Source of the DNA: Thiodiazotropha sp037384425
GTDB taxonomy: Bacteria; Pseudomonadota; Gammaproteobacteria; Chromatiales; Chromatiaceae
Length of the DNA stretch: 64,000 nucleotides
Reading direction: 5' to 3'
Assembly: GCA_037384425.1 (NCBI GenBank)
Contig: JARROA010000017.1
Coordinates: 5,586 to 69,585 of the forward strand
Shown: in pieces, positions 36,033 to 44,227 of the stretch
How the letters are laid out: each line of letters opens with the position of its first letter
Numbering within the stretch: position 1 is the first letter of the stretch
The notes under the pieces: generated by a model
Told to the model about the DNA's origin: nothing
Seen by the model: only the letters and a program-made list of their open reading frames with translations
Database searches by the model: none
Program-made: the position numbers and the translations under genes

Positions 36033-37061
36033 ATGGAAGAATCCACACTGGATCTTGAAAGCCTGGTAGGCGAGGCGGAACAGGCGATCGCGGCCGCGAA
36101 CGACCTGCAGGCGCTGGACCAGGTACGGGTTGGCTATCTCGGCAAGAGTGGGCGCTTGACGGCTCAGTTGAAGCAGCTCGGCAAGCTGCCGCCGGAGCAA
36201 CGTCCGCAGGCCGGCCAGACTATCAACAAAGCCAAACAGGCACTGCAACAAGCGATCGAGTCGCGCAAGACGCAGCTGGAGAGCGAGGCGCTGGCCAGCC
36301 GGCTCGCTAGCGAAACCATCGACGTCAGTCTGCCGGGTCGTGGGCTCTCCCGTGGCGGTTTGCATCCGGTGACGCGTACCCTGGAACGTGTGGAGCGTAT
36401 TTTCGCGCATGCAGGCTTCGAAGTGGTTGAAGGCCCCGAGATCGAAGATGACTACCACAACTTCGAAGCGCTCAATATACCGGAACACCATCCCGCGCGG
36501 GCGATGCACGATACTTTTTACTTCGATGCCCATCTGCTGTTGCGGACACACACCTCGCCGGTGCAGATCCGTACCATGGAGCATAGCGGACCGCCGCTGA
36601 AGATTATTGCTCCGGGGCGTGTCTATCGGTGTGACTCCGATCTGACCCACACGCCGATGTTCCATCAGGTGGAAGGGCTGCTGGTGGATGAGAACGTCTC
36701 CTTCGCTGATCTCAAAGGGGTGCTCTACGACTTCCTCAGCAGTTTTTTCGAGCGTGAATTGAAACTGCGATTCAGACCTTCCTATTTCCCCTTCACCGAA
36801 CCGTCGGCCGAGGTCGATATCGAATGTGTCATGTGTGGAGGCGAGGGGTGCCGGGTATGCGGCCAGACCGGTTGGATCGAGGTTTTGGGTTGCGGCATGG
36901 TGCATCCTGAGGTCTTCCGACACGTGGGCATCGACAGCGAGAAGTACACGGGCTATGCCTTCGGTGTGGGTATCGAACGTCTGACCATGTTGCGTTATGG
37001 CGTCAACGACCTGCGCCTTTTCTTCGAGAACGACCTACGTTTTCTCAAACAGTTTGCCTGA
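36033..37061 (+). CDS. pheS: phenylalanyl-tRNA synthetase alpha subunit
   Basis: The catalytic subunit of PheRS (342 residues). The N-terminal coiled coil precedes PGRGLSRGGLHPVTRTLERVERIF, motif 2 DSDLTHTPMFHQVEGLLVDENVSF, and motif 3 GCGMVHPEVFRHVG with FGVGIERLTMLRYGVNDLRLFFENDLRFLKQF. It works as a heterotetramer with PheT, which is encoded 154 bases downstream instead of directly adjacent, because a repeat element occupies the gap. Confidence 0.98.
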   Translation: MEESTLDLESLVGEAEQAIAAANDLQALDQVRVGYLGKSGRLTAQLKQLGKLPPEQRPQAGQTINKAKQALQQAIESRKTQLESEALASRLASETIDVSLPGRGLSRGGLHPVTRTLERVERIFAHAGFEVVEGPEIEDDYHNFEALNIPEHHPARAMHDTFYFDAHLLLRTHTSPVQIRTMEHSGPPLKIIAPGRVYRCDSDLTHTPMFHQVEGLLVDENVSFADLKGVLYDFLSSFFERELKLRFRPSYFPFTEPSAEVDIECVMCGGEGCRVCGQTGWIEVLGCGMVHPEVFRHVGIDSEKYTGYAFGVGIERLTMLRYGVNDLRLFFENDLRFLKQFA

Positions 37062-37087
37062 CGGGGCGCTTGGAGAAGCAGCTTATC

Positions 37088-37186
37088 TATAACGCAAAGC
37101 ACGCAATAAAGCGCGAAGACCTCAAAGTATTTCGACTAATTGTTCTTTGCGTGCTTTGCGCTTCATTGCGAACTTTGCGTTATAAA
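37088..37186. repeat. TATAACGCAAAG inverted-repeat element between pheS and pheT
   Basis: A left arm (37088-37118, starting TATAACGCAAAGCACGCAAT) faces a right arm (37143-37186, ending AACTTTGCGTTATAAAA) across a 24-base core. Together they make a large imperfect hairpin. Related arms flank elements at 51582-51807 and 62343-62985. It separates pheS from pheT, whose genes normally touch. Confidence 0.85.
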
Positions 37187-37215
37187 AATACTTACTTTGA
37201 AAAGAACGGTGAGAA

Positions 37216-39594
37216 ATGAAATTCAGTGAAGCCTGGTTGCGCGAATGGGTCGATCCGCCGGTGAGCACACAGCAGCTTGCGGATCAGTTGAGCATGGCCG
37301 GCTTGGAGGTCGATTCGGTAACGCCGGTTGCCGGGGGCTTCAGCGGGGTGGTTGTCGGTGAAGTGATCGAAAAGACACAACACCCCGATGCCGACAAGCT
37401 GAGTGTGTGCCAGGTCAATATCGATGAGGGCGAATCCCTGCAGATCGTCTGTGGAGCACGCAACGTGGCCTCGGGCATGCGGGTGCCGGTGGCCAAAGTC
37501 GGCGCCGTGCTACCCGGGGACTTTAAGATCAAGAAGGCCAAGCTGCGCGGTGTCCAGTCGCTGGGCATGATCTGCTCCGCCAGCGAGTTGGGTCTGGCCG
37601 AGAGTTCCGACGGCATCATGCCGCTGCCTCAGGATGCTCCGTTGGGCCAGGATCTGCGCACCTATCTGGGACTCGATGACCAGGCGATCGACGTGGATCT
37701 GACGCCCGACCGGGGCGACTGCCTTGGTGTGATCGGTATTGCCCGTGAGGTTGGCGTCATCAACCGCTGCCCGGTCAGCGTGCCGGCCATCGAGCCCGTG
37801 CCGTCGGAGATCGAGGATGCCCTGGAGGTCGATCTGGTCGACGCCGCCGCTTGTCCCCGCTACCTCTGCCGCGTGGTCAGGAATGTGGATGTCAATGCGC
37901 CGACCCCGCTCTGGATGCAGGAGAAACTGCGTCGCAGCGATATTCGCAGTCTGGGACCGGTGGTCGATGTCACCAACTATGTGCTGTTGGAGCTGGGTCA
38001 GCCGATGCACGGCTTCGATCTGGCCAAGGTCGAACGGCAGATCCGGGTGCGCATGGCGGCAGCCGGGGAGAAGCTGACCCTGATCGGAGGTCAGGAGATC
38101 AGCCTGAGCGAAAACACACTGGTCATCGCCGACGCCGAGCGACCGCTGGCCCTGGCCGGGATCATGGGGGGTGAGGGCTCCGCCGTCACCGACAGCACGC
38201 GCGATATACTGTTGGAGAGTGCCTTCTTCGCTCCCGAGGCCATCAGTGGCAAGGCGCGGAGCTACGGTCTGCACACCGATTCATCCCACCGCTTCGAACG
38301 CGGTGTCGATCCCCGACTGCAGGCGCGCGCCATGCAGCGGGCGACGGCATTGCTGCTGCAAATCGCCGGCGGCGAACCGGGACCTCTGGTGGAGGCTAGC
38401 CGGGAGGATTTGATTCCTGAGCGTCCGCTGATCACGCTGCGTGCCGAGCGGCTGGCGCGGGTCCTAGGGGTCACCATCGAAAGGGTGGAAGTGAAGGAGA
38501 TACTCGAGCGTCTCGAGATGACTGTGCAGGAAACCGAGGAGGGCTGGCGGGTACAGGCCCCCAGCTGCCGCTTCGATATCGCTATCGAAGAGGACCTGAT
38601 CGAGGAGGTCGGCCGGATCTATGGTTACGAGCGGATCCCGACCCATCGCGGTGCCTTCGCCATCGAGATGCGAGAGGGCGGCGAGGCCCTGTTCAACCTG
38701 AGTCTCGCCAAGCAATTGCTGGTCTCCCGCGATTATCAGGAGGTCATTACCTACAGTTTTGTCAGTCCCGATATGGCCAGCCTGATCGATCCGGGGAAGG
38801 AGGCCATTCAGCTGGCCAATCCCATTTCCGCCGATATGTCGGTGATGCGCAGTTCGCTCTGGCCTGGTCTGATACAGACGGCGATCTACAATCAATCACG
38901 CCAGCAGCCCCGGGTCAGGATCTTCGAGTCCGGCCTGCGCTTTCTGCGCGAGGGTGAGCAGCTGTCACAACCGCCGGGGCTTGCGGGTCTCGTTAGCGGG
39001 TGGCGTGCGCCGGAGCAGTGGGACACGGGTAGCGACCCGGTCGATTTCTTCGACCTGAAAGGCGATGTGGAAGCACTATTGGCGCTCACCGGCGCAGCCG
39101 GGGATTTCGATTTCAGAGCGGAGACCCATCCGGTCCTGCACCCCGGCCAGTCCGCGGGTATTTTTCTTGCGGATTGCAAGGTGGGTGTTTTGGGCATGCT
39201 CCATCCGGAGCTCGAGCAACGTTTTGATCTGAACGGCGCCACCTATCTGTTCGAACTCGACCTGCAGGCGATCGAGCAGGGACGGCTGCCCAGCTTCGAA
39301 TCACTTTCCAAGTACCCTTCGATTCGTCGCGATATTTCGGTCGTGGTGGAAAATCATGTGACTTTTGAGTCGATTAGGAACGTTATTCGTGAAGCGTCTG
39401 GCAAAATTGTTAAAGACATTCGCCCATTTGATGTCTATACTGGGGAGAATATAGATTCGGGTCGAAAAAGTATCGCATTAGGATTGATTTTACAGGAAAA
39501 ATCACACACATTAACCGATCCAGAGGTCGATGAGGTGATGCAGGGCATCCTTCGTCGTCTATCCGATGAACTTGATGCAAAGTTGAGAGACTAG
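37216..39594 (+). CDS. pheT: phenylalanyl-tRNA synthetase beta subunit
   Basis: The 792-residue partner of PheS. In order are the tRNA-binding EMAP/OB domain (VGEVIEKTQHPDADKLSVCQVN), the B3/B4 editing region (DVDLTPDRGDCLGVIGIAREV, then GPVVDVTNYVLLELGQPMHGFD), B5 (two helical DNA-binding-like repeats), the class II-like core, and the C-terminal FDX-ACB anticodon domain (SLSKYPSIRRDISVVVENHVTFESI). An ATG at 37216 with GAAAAG... upstream follows the repeat. ihfA begins 3 bases after its stop. Confidence 0.98.
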   Translation: MKFSEAWLREWVDPPVSTQQLADQLSMAGLEVDSVTPVAGGFSGVVVGEVIEKTQHPDADKLSVCQVNIDEGESLQIVCGARNVASGMRVPVAKVGAVLPGDFKIKKAKLRGVQSLGMICSASELGLAESSDGIMPLPQDAPLGQDLRTYLGLDDQAIDVDLTPDRGDCLGVIGIAREVGVINRCPVSVPAIEPVPSEIEDALEVDLVDAAACPRYLCRVVRNVDVNAPTPLWMQEKLRRSDIRSLGPVVDVTNYVLLELGQPMHGFDLAKVERQIRVRMAAAGEKLTLIGGQEISLSENTLVIADAERPLALAGIMGGEGSAVTDSTRDILLESAFFAPEAISGKARSYGLHTDSSHRFERGVDPRLQARAMQRATALLLQIAGGEPGPLVEASREDLIPERPLITLRAERLARVLGVTIERVEVKEILERLEMTVQETEEGWRVQAPSCRFDIAIEEDLIEEVGRIYGYERIPTHRGAFAIEMREGGEALFNLSLAKQLLVSRDYQEVITYSFVSPDMASLIDPGKEAIQLANPISADMSVMRSSLWPGLIQTAIYNQSRQQPRVRIFESGLRFLREGEQLSQPPGLAGLVSGWRAPEQWDTGSDPVDFFDLKGDVEALLALTGAAGDFDFRAETHPVLHPGQSAGIFLADCKVGVLGMLHPELEQRFDLNGATYLFELDLQAIEQGRLPSFESLSKYPSIRRDISVVVENHVTFESIRNVIREASGKIVKDIRPFDVYTGENIDSGRKSIALGLILQEKSHTLTDPEVDEVMQGILRRLSDELDAKLRD

Positions 39595-39597
39595 GAT

Positions 39598-39897
39598 ATG
39601 GCATTGACCAAAGCCGATATGGCAGCCAAGCTGTTCGAAGAACTGGGGCTGAACAAGCGTGAAGCCAAAGAGATGGTAGAGATGTTTTTCGAGGAAATCC
39701 GCCAGTCACTGGAACATGGACGTCAGGTAAAGCTTTCCGGTTTCGGCAACTTTGACCTCAGAGAGAAGAAGCAGCGCCCCGGACGAAATCCCAAAACCGG
39801 CAAAGAGATTCCGATCTCCGCAAGACGTGTTGTGACCTTCCGTCCCGGGCAAAAACTCAAGGCACGAGTAGAAGCTTATGCTGGATCCGAGCAGTAG
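39598..39897 (+). CDS. ihfA: integration host factor alpha subunit
   Basis: A 99-residue HU/IHF-family DNA-bending protein. MALTKADMAAKLFEELGLNKREAKEMVEMFFEEIR is the IHF-alpha dimer region and LSGFGNFDLREKKQRPGRNPKTGKEIPI the DNA-binding arm with the conserved proline turn. It pairs with IhfB, not in this window. It ends overlapping the merR-like gene by 20 bases. Confidence 0.97.
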   Translation: MALTKADMAAKLFEELGLNKREAKEMVEMFFEEIRQSLEHGRQVKLSGFGNFDLREKKQRPGRNPKTGKEIPISARRVVTFRPGQKLKARVEAYAGSEQ

Positions 39898-40237
39898 TAA
39901 CATCGATCTGCCCGCTATCCCGGGCAAACGCTATTTCACAATCGGCGAAGTCAGCGAGCTCTGCCAGGTCAAGCCCCATGTGCTGCGCTACTGGGAGCAG
40001 GAGTTTCCCCAGCTTAAACCGGTTAAAAGGCGGGGTAACCGGCGTTACTACCAACGCCATGACGTGTTGATGATCCGGCAGATCCGCAGTCTGCTTTATG
40101 AGCAGGGATTCACCATCGGCGGTGCCCGCCAGCAGCTTTCCGGCGAAACGGCAAAAGAGGATCTGCAGCAGAGCCAGCAGATCATCAAGCAGTTGCGCAG
40201 TGAACTCGAAGAAGTCCTGCAAATCCTCAAGCGATAG
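39878..40237 (+). CDS. MerR family transcriptional regulator
   Basis: A short 119-residue MerR-type regulator. The winged helix reads KRYFTIGEVSELCQVKPHVLRYWEQEFPQLKPVKRRGNRRYYQRHDVLMIRQIRSLLYEQGFTIGGARQQL. The C terminus is just a coiled-coil dimerisation helix, with no cysteine metal site. Genes of this type follow ihfA in many gammaproteobacteria, and the 20-base overlap shows it is part of the same operon. Its target is unknown. Confidence 0.93.
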   Translation: MLDPSSSNIDLPAIPGKRYFTIGEVSELCQVKPHVLRYWEQEFPQLKPVKRRGNRRYYQRHDVLMIRQIRSLLYEQGFTIGGARQQLSGETAKEDLQQSQQIIKQLRSELEEVLQILKR

Positions 40238-40462
40238 GCATCCACTCCTTTCCGTCTGCAACCCCCGCCAATGGGAAAACGGCCTGTTAGCCGGAAAGGC
40301 GAGGGATCTGCCCAGGACATTCCATAGTTTATGACCTTTCAGATTAAGAGCCTGCATGGAGCCACAGTCGATTCCTGGAGCCACAGTTTTACACCACTTC
40401 CGGGCGCGAATCGAAAGCTGAGGCATTCGCCAGTCCCGCTGTCAGAAAGGACGCAAACCGAA

Positions 40463-40491
40463 TTGACATCAGCCGCTTAAGTGCCTAACAT
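40463..40491 (+). promoter_or_regulatory. sigma-70 promoter for tRNA-Pro
   Basis: A consensus TTGACA (40463-40468), a 17-base spacer and TAACAT (40486-40491) lie directly upstream of the tRNA at 40503. Expected transcription start is about 40498. Confidence 0.8.
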
Positions 40492-40502
40492 TGCCGCTCT
40501 TT

Positions 40503-40579
40503 CCGGGCGTAGCGCAGTCTGGTAGCGCACTACAATGGGGTTGTAGGGGTCGGGTGTTCGAATCACCCCGCCCGGACCA
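40503..40579 (+). tRNA. tRNA-Pro(GGG)
   Basis: Cloverleaf of 77 bases with encoded CCA. The acceptor stem CCGGGCG pairs with CGCCCGG, the D arm is GCGC...GCGC, the anticodon stem is CTACA/TGTAG around the loop ATGGGGT, and the T arm is GGGTG/CACCC around TTCGAAT. The central loop bases give anticodon GGG, which reads CCC and CCU. It is preceded by a strong promoter and followed by a terminator, so it is a single-gene unit. Confidence 0.95.
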
Positions 40580-40601
40580 ATTAATCAATTTTATCAAGAC
40601 G

Positions 40602-40630
40602 GGTTAGCGGTCTTTCGCTAGCCTTTTTTT
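40602..40630 (+). terminator. terminator after tRNA-Pro
   Basis: GGTTAGCG pairs with CGCTAGCC (one G-U pair) around a six-base loop, followed by seven T. It lies 23 bases after the tRNA. Confidence 0.85.
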
Positions 40631-40631
40631 A

Positions 40632-40996
40632 TGCCTCAGTAATCGAGTGCGACAGTTTGAACAGGAAAACTGTGGTGGGTGCTTTTCTGTGGATTTTTCC
40701 CGATTTGGATGGAACGGAAGTGCACGCGGGAGGCACTTTCTGTCCAAGACCACAAGATACTAAAGCGGCTGCCTAGGATCTGTTTGACTGCTTACGTGAT
40801 GACAGGGATTATCGGACTGATTGTCGCAAACCTCATGGATCTGCCGAAGCTTTCGCATTTACCCCAATAGATTGATTTTTCCATGCATTTGATGTTCTTC
40901 CATGCCTATAGTTTGGATCCGGTTTAATATAAAAGTAAAAGTATGGAATCACGCGTAGCGATCACAGCATAGCTACCGCGATCTGGGGGGGAAGTC
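40632..40996. other. gene-poor region after tRNA-Pro
   Basis: About 365 bases with no convincing gene. A 63-codon open frame at 40679-40870 has no ribosome-binding site or family features and I do not call it. AT-rich stretches such as AATATAAAAGTAAAAG near 40926 could be promoter DNA for the small cysteine-rich gene at 40997. Confidence 0.4.
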
Positions 40997-41272
40997 ATGG
41001 ATAGTCCTGTAAGATTTGATATTAGCCCGGAGAACAAGGGCAAATCTGCGAACTGTCTCGACTGTCAGATGTGTCTAGAAGATTCGGAGTTCGATCTGTG
41101 TAGAGTCGATTTCTATGTGGAGGAAAACTCGGTATTGATTTCCGCTGACAGGCAATGCCGAACGTGCGCCTGCGGGCCCCTTTTGGCAGCGGCCATATCT
41201 GCGCCTGTCCTGTTCGCAGAGAGCTTTACGAAAAGTATGCCGTCTAAGGGTCCCATCCCCCTGCACAAGTAG
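40997..41272 (+). CDS. possible small cysteine-rich protein (uncertain)
   Basis: A 91-residue open frame beginning after a GGGGGGGAAG ribosome-binding-like stretch, with two cysteine clusters: CLDCQMC and CRTCACG, plus a single Cys between them. This spacing could bind iron-sulfur or zinc, and the first half (FDISPENKGKSANCLDCQMC) reads like a real protein. I know no family. Its 3' end overlaps the 3' end of the leftward rhodanese gene by 198 bases, so at most one of the two tails is likely correct. The call rests on the cysteine pattern and start region only. Confidence 0.35.
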   Translation: MDSPVRFDISPENKGKSANCLDCQMCLEDSEFDLCRVDFYVEENSVLISADRQCRTCACGPLLAAAISAPVLFAESFTKSMPSKGPIPLHK

Positions 41273-41935
41273 GGCTGATCGCCATCTCCTTGCCCTGTAA
41301 AGGCTCATATATACCCTAAGAACAGTCGACCAGATGGTTACGTCATCGGTCGGTGAAAAAATCTTGATGTTGATGGAGGACTGCGGGCACCAGCTGCCGT
41401 TGCAGAAAAGCACCAGTGTTTTGGCGTTGCGAAAATCGAGGTTCCCGCTGACATCCTGTACGCCCAGTTGCTCGGTCAGGATGTTATGCAGGGTTTCGGC
41501 CTCGGCTGCCAGCTCGAAAGTACCCTCAACATCGACATTGATCTGGTTCCAGGGGATATTGACCGAACCGGGGATGGTGCCGCGAATGATCCACTCGGGA
41601 GTACGCGAATCAATCACCATGACCTTACGATCACCATCACCGACGCGCTTGAGGTATCCCAGGACCTCCAGTTCACCCACGGTTTCGACTCCGGGCGCCA
41701 CGACCTCCGGCTGGATGCAGAAGGGGGGACAGTGACGCGCTATCTTGGAATAGACGTCCGGAATCTTTGCGTCACTGTCGCTGGAGCGGGTGATCAATAT
41801 TTTTTCACCCTGGTGGGTCACTTCGACCGATTGCAGCCCAGGTGTAATCTGATTACCCTCGCTTGCGCGCAGCTGTGTGGTGAGCGCTACGCCGCTTACA
41901 AGTGCGGTAAGCATGAGAGCTTTGACAAAATTCAT
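41075..41935 (-). CDS. soxL: SoxL-like periplasmic rhodanese (C terminus diverged)
   Basis: A secreted rhodanese of the sox cluster. A signal peptide (KALMLTALVSGVALTTQLRA) precedes a single rhodanese domain with VMVIDSRTPEWIIRGTIPGSVNIPWNQ and the active-site loop VLFCNGSWCPQSSINIK, where the first Cys would carry the persulfide. The order soxX-soxA-soxK-rhodanese matches soxXAKL of purple sulfur bacteria, where the rhodanese is called SoxL. After NIK the sequence no longer looks like a rhodanese: the expected leucine-rich helix and YRGGMQ.W segment are replaced by a basic run (YRARRWRSALL) and about 60 residues that mirror a cysteine-rich frame on the other strand. A frameshift or recombined 3' end near 41330-41270 is possible. 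Confidence 0.8.
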   Translation of the reverse strand: MNFVKALMLTALVSGVALTTQLRASEGNQITPGLQSVEVTHQGEKILITRSSDSDAKIPDVYSKIARHCPPFCIQPEVVAPGVETVGELEVLGYLKRVGDGDRKVMVIDSRTPEWIIRGTIPGSVNIPWNQINVDVEGTFELAAEAETLHNILTEQLGVQDVSGNLDFRNAKTLVLFCNGSWCPQSSINIKIFSPTDDVTIWSTVLRVYMSLYRARRWRSALLVQGDGTLRRHTFRKALCEQDRRRYGRCQKGPAGARSALPVSGNQYRVFLHIEIDSTQIELRIF

Positions 41936-41960
41936 GTTGTCTTCCTCCTGGTCTGATCTG

Positions 41961-42293
41961 TTATTGGTAATGTAGGTAAGAAGGCATCTTCAGATCCTTC
42001 TGAGAGACGGCCTGCTGATAGCCCAGGTGGCCCTGTTTGGCCGCATCATTGGCCAGCTTGGCGGCTTCCACGAACTTACCCTGTTTCAGCAGTTCTTCGG
42101 CCTTCTTGATCATCTTGCCCGTGTCGCGCCACTCACCATTAACGCTGGCGGCCTCCTTTTTGGCGGCCTTGGCGGCGTCGATGAGTTTCTGCACCTTGGC
42201 GGCCGAGGCTTCTTCGGCCATTACGGAGGTGGTCATACCGGCAGCTGTCAGGGCTGCCAGCAGGATTAAAAGAGATATCACTTTCTTATACAT
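41961..42293 (-). CDS. soxK: SoxXA-binding protein
   Basis: A small periplasmic protein of 110 residues with a signal peptide (KVISLLILLAALTAAGMTTSVMA). The mature part is an alanine- and lysine-rich helical hairpin (SAAKVQKLIDAAKAAKKEAASVNGEWRDTGKMIKKAEELLKQGKFVEAAKLANDAAKQGHLGYQQA). This is the SoxK family, which binds and stimulates the SoxXA cytochrome in thiosulfate oxidation. It lies between soxA and the rhodanese on the same strand. Confidence 0.9.
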   Translation of the reverse strand: MYKKVISLLILLAALTAAGMTTSVMAEEASAAKVQKLIDAAKAAKKEAASVNGEWRDTGKMIKKAEELLKQGKFVEAAKLANDAAKQGHLGYQQAVSQKDLKMPSYLHYQ

Positions 42294-42348
42294 CGCTTAT
42301 GCTCCAATAGCGTGAGTAATGTCATGTCTGTTGCGGTTCGGCGGCGAA

Positions 42349-43188
42349 TTACTTCCGGGCGCCGGGGCCGTTGAGAGGCAGGCCGTTGCTCATATAGGTG
42401 AGGAAGTACTCCAGGTTGCGGTACTCAGGACCTTGTGCCTTGAACGGTTTTGCGCGGACCTGCTTGTTACAGCCGGTAAAGCGGCGGTGCAGGGTGCCAA
42501 CGGTGCCCCACTTGGAGCGATAGACAGGAAAGTGCGTGGTGTGGCCCAGTGCGGGGCTGAGGGTATCGGTACGCAGCATCATGCCGGCGTTTTGCAGATG
42601 GCAGTGGGCACAGGAGAAGTTCAGTTGACCGCGCCGGGTGTAGTAGAACTTCTTGCCGTCCTCGTAGGCCTGCAGCGCAGCCGGATCGTCGGAGGGAATC
42701 TCGACGTTGGTGATCTGTCCGCGGGACTCATAGGCAATGTAGGAGAGGATATTGTTGATGGGGCCTTTTTTATACTTCAGCGGTTTCTCGCCATTGGCCT
42801 CACGGCACTGGTTGAGGGCCAGAGGCAGGGTCATGACCATGCCTTTATCCTTATCCCAGTAGGGGTACTTGCTCTCGATGGCCGGACCGTCCGGGAAACA
42901 GTCGCTGTAGGTCTTGCCATTGGCAAATGGGGTCTCCCACATGCTTCTGCCGTCGTCGATGAAAGGCTCGTAGGGGGGGAACTCTTCAATCGCCTCCCAG
43001 TTCTCACGCCCCACCGGGTCGATGGCATAGACGCCATTGACGTACTCTTCCATCGCCACATTCGGGAAACGCTTTTTGAAATAGTCGTGGAAGGCCTTGA
43101 GGTCCTCTTCCGGGGTCGATGCCTGAGCCGTGGCACCGATGCTGAAACTGATGGCCAACAAGGCCAATGTGCGGAACACTTTCTTCAT
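42349..43188 (-). CDS. soxA: sulfur oxidation c-type cytochrome SoxA
   Basis: The catalytic subunit of SoxXA, which attaches thiosulfate to the SoxYZ carrier in the periplasm. The 279-residue precursor has a signal peptide (LALLAISFSIGATAQAS). It has one haem-binding site, CAHCH at 193-197, and the catalytic, cysteine-persulfide-ligating Cys240 in TGCNKQ. The N-terminal domain has single cysteines at 97 (SDCFPDG) and 128 (NQCRE) instead of a second CxxCH, as in mono-haem SoxA proteins where they form a disulfide. It sits between soxX and soxK. Confidence 0.95.
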   Translation of the reverse strand: MKKVFRTLALLAISFSIGATAQASTPEEDLKAFHDYFKKRFPNVAMEEYVNGVYAIDPVGRENWEAIEEFPPYEPFIDDGRSMWETPFANGKTYSDCFPDGPAIESKYPYWDKDKGMVMTLPLALNQCREANGEKPLKYKKGPINNILSYIAYESRGQITNVEIPSDDPAALQAYEDGKKFYYTRRGQLNFSCAHCHLQNAGMMLRTDTLSPALGHTTHFPVYRSKWGTVGTLHRRFTGCNKQVRAKPFKAQGPEYRNLEYFLTYMSNGLPLNGPGARK

Positions 43189-43244
43189 GATCTTACCATC
43201 CTCAAAGGAATTTGCTGTCGTTTTCTAGACCTGGGCAGGGCGTC

Positions 43245-43628
43245 TCAGAGCGTCCAGATGAAATCGGTGATGAGGTCGACCTCTTTCTCGCTCAGCGCAC
43301 CATGCTTACCGAAGGGAGGCATGGGGGATTCGGGGTTTTTCACCGTGGCGTCCCAGATCTGTGCACGCAGCTCGGCTTTGTTGGGAAAACGGGACTGCAT
43401 CGCGATCAGTGCCGGTGCGATATTGCCCGGAGAGGCGCCACCTTCGATGCTGTGACATGCCAGGCAGTTGCCTTTTTTGCGATCAAAAGCCAGTTCTTTT
43501 CCCTGTGAAAGGGCATCTGTTCCTTCCGCGGATGCCAGCGGGGTCATGACAAACTGTCCGGCGAGGACGGTGACTGCGCCGACCAATCCGATCAGTTTTT
43601 TTCGATTACCAATCATTGTTTCCTCCAA
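43245..43628 (-). CDS. soxX: sulfur oxidation c-type cytochrome SoxX
   Basis: The small electron-accepting subunit of SoxXA, 127 residues. It has a signal peptide (LIGLVGAVTVLAGQFVMTPLASA), one haem site CLACH near residue 56, and an axial Met in SPMPPFGKHG. The C terminus EKEVDLITDFIWTL is typical of the family. It is the first gene of the leftward soxXAKL unit; the soxB and soxYZ genes needed for a complete Sox system are not in this window. Confidence 0.93.
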   Translation of the reverse strand: MEETMIGNRKKLIGLVGAVTVLAGQFVMTPLASAEGTDALSQGKELAFDRKKGNCLACHSIEGGASPGNIAPALIAMQSRFPNKAELRAQIWDATVKNPESPMPPFGKHGALSEKEVDLITDFIWTL

Positions 43629-43924
43629 GTGGGACTAAATGTGGTTCGTATCTGCTGCTGTGGGCGGCTCGGCCCGGCTTTGTTCTGGTCTGTGCAACAG
43701 ATCTGAGGCATGCCAGTGCCGACAGGATGGCACTATAATGGCTGAGGACATTGTGATACCTCTGCCTCGGTTATGTAAAGTACAGATTATATTGAAAAAT
43801 ATAGTGGTTTACCCCTATGCCGCCGAGGTTGCTGATTGTGCGGCGAGGGCGCCTTCAATGTTCCCTATATGCGGCGAACAGCTCCAATAATAATAGTACA
43901 GAAAGCAAATTGAAACAGTAGGTT

Positions 43925-44227
43925 ATGTCAAAGCAAAAGCGTCAATGGTGCCTCTATATCGTACGTTGTGCCGATGGTTCCTTCTATACCGGGATCACCA
44001 ACGACCTGGAGCGCAGGGTTTTGGAGCACAATTCGGGAGTGGGTGCAAAATACACGCGAGGACGGCGACCGGTCATGCTCGCATACAGCGAAATCCATGA
44101 TGATCGAAGCGAGGCCTGCAAACGGGAATATGCGGTCAAGCGTATGTCACGTCAACAGAAGCACAGACTCATTCAGGCCGCGTGTATGTCTGGCCGATCA
44201 GGTTTGACCGGCAGTAGTGGATCTTAG
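43925..44227 (+). CDS. GIY-YIG nuclease superfamily protein (UPF0213 / YhbQ-like)
   Basis: A 100-residue GIY-YIG domain protein. It shows WCLYIVRCADGSFYTGITNDLERRVLEHNSGVGAKYTRGRRPVMLAYSE, with the two short tyrosine motifs, the conserved Arg in LERRV, and the Glu in CKREYAVKRMSRQQK. Such proteins are close to the catalytic core of UvrC and SLX1; YhbQ acts on DNA in vitro, but its cellular role is uncertain. Its 3' end overlaps the convergent SprT-like gene by 30 bases. Confidence 0.93.
   Translation: MSKQKRQWCLYIVRCADGSFYTGITNDLERRVLEHNSGVGAKYTRGRRPVMLAYSEIHDDRSEACKREYAVKRMSRQQKHRLIQAACMSGRSGLTGSSGS

Noticed and set aside
35562..36923. 453-codon minus-strand open frame over rplT and pheS
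   Set aside because: It is antisense to two unmistakable genes and runs across their terminator.
40679..40870. 63-codon open frame after tRNA-Pro
   Set aside because: No ribosome-binding site, no family features, and a composition like the surrounding non-coding DNA.
42319..43455. 378-codon plus-strand open frame over soxA and soxX
   Set aside because: SoxA and SoxX haem and signal-peptide features fix coding on the minus strand.
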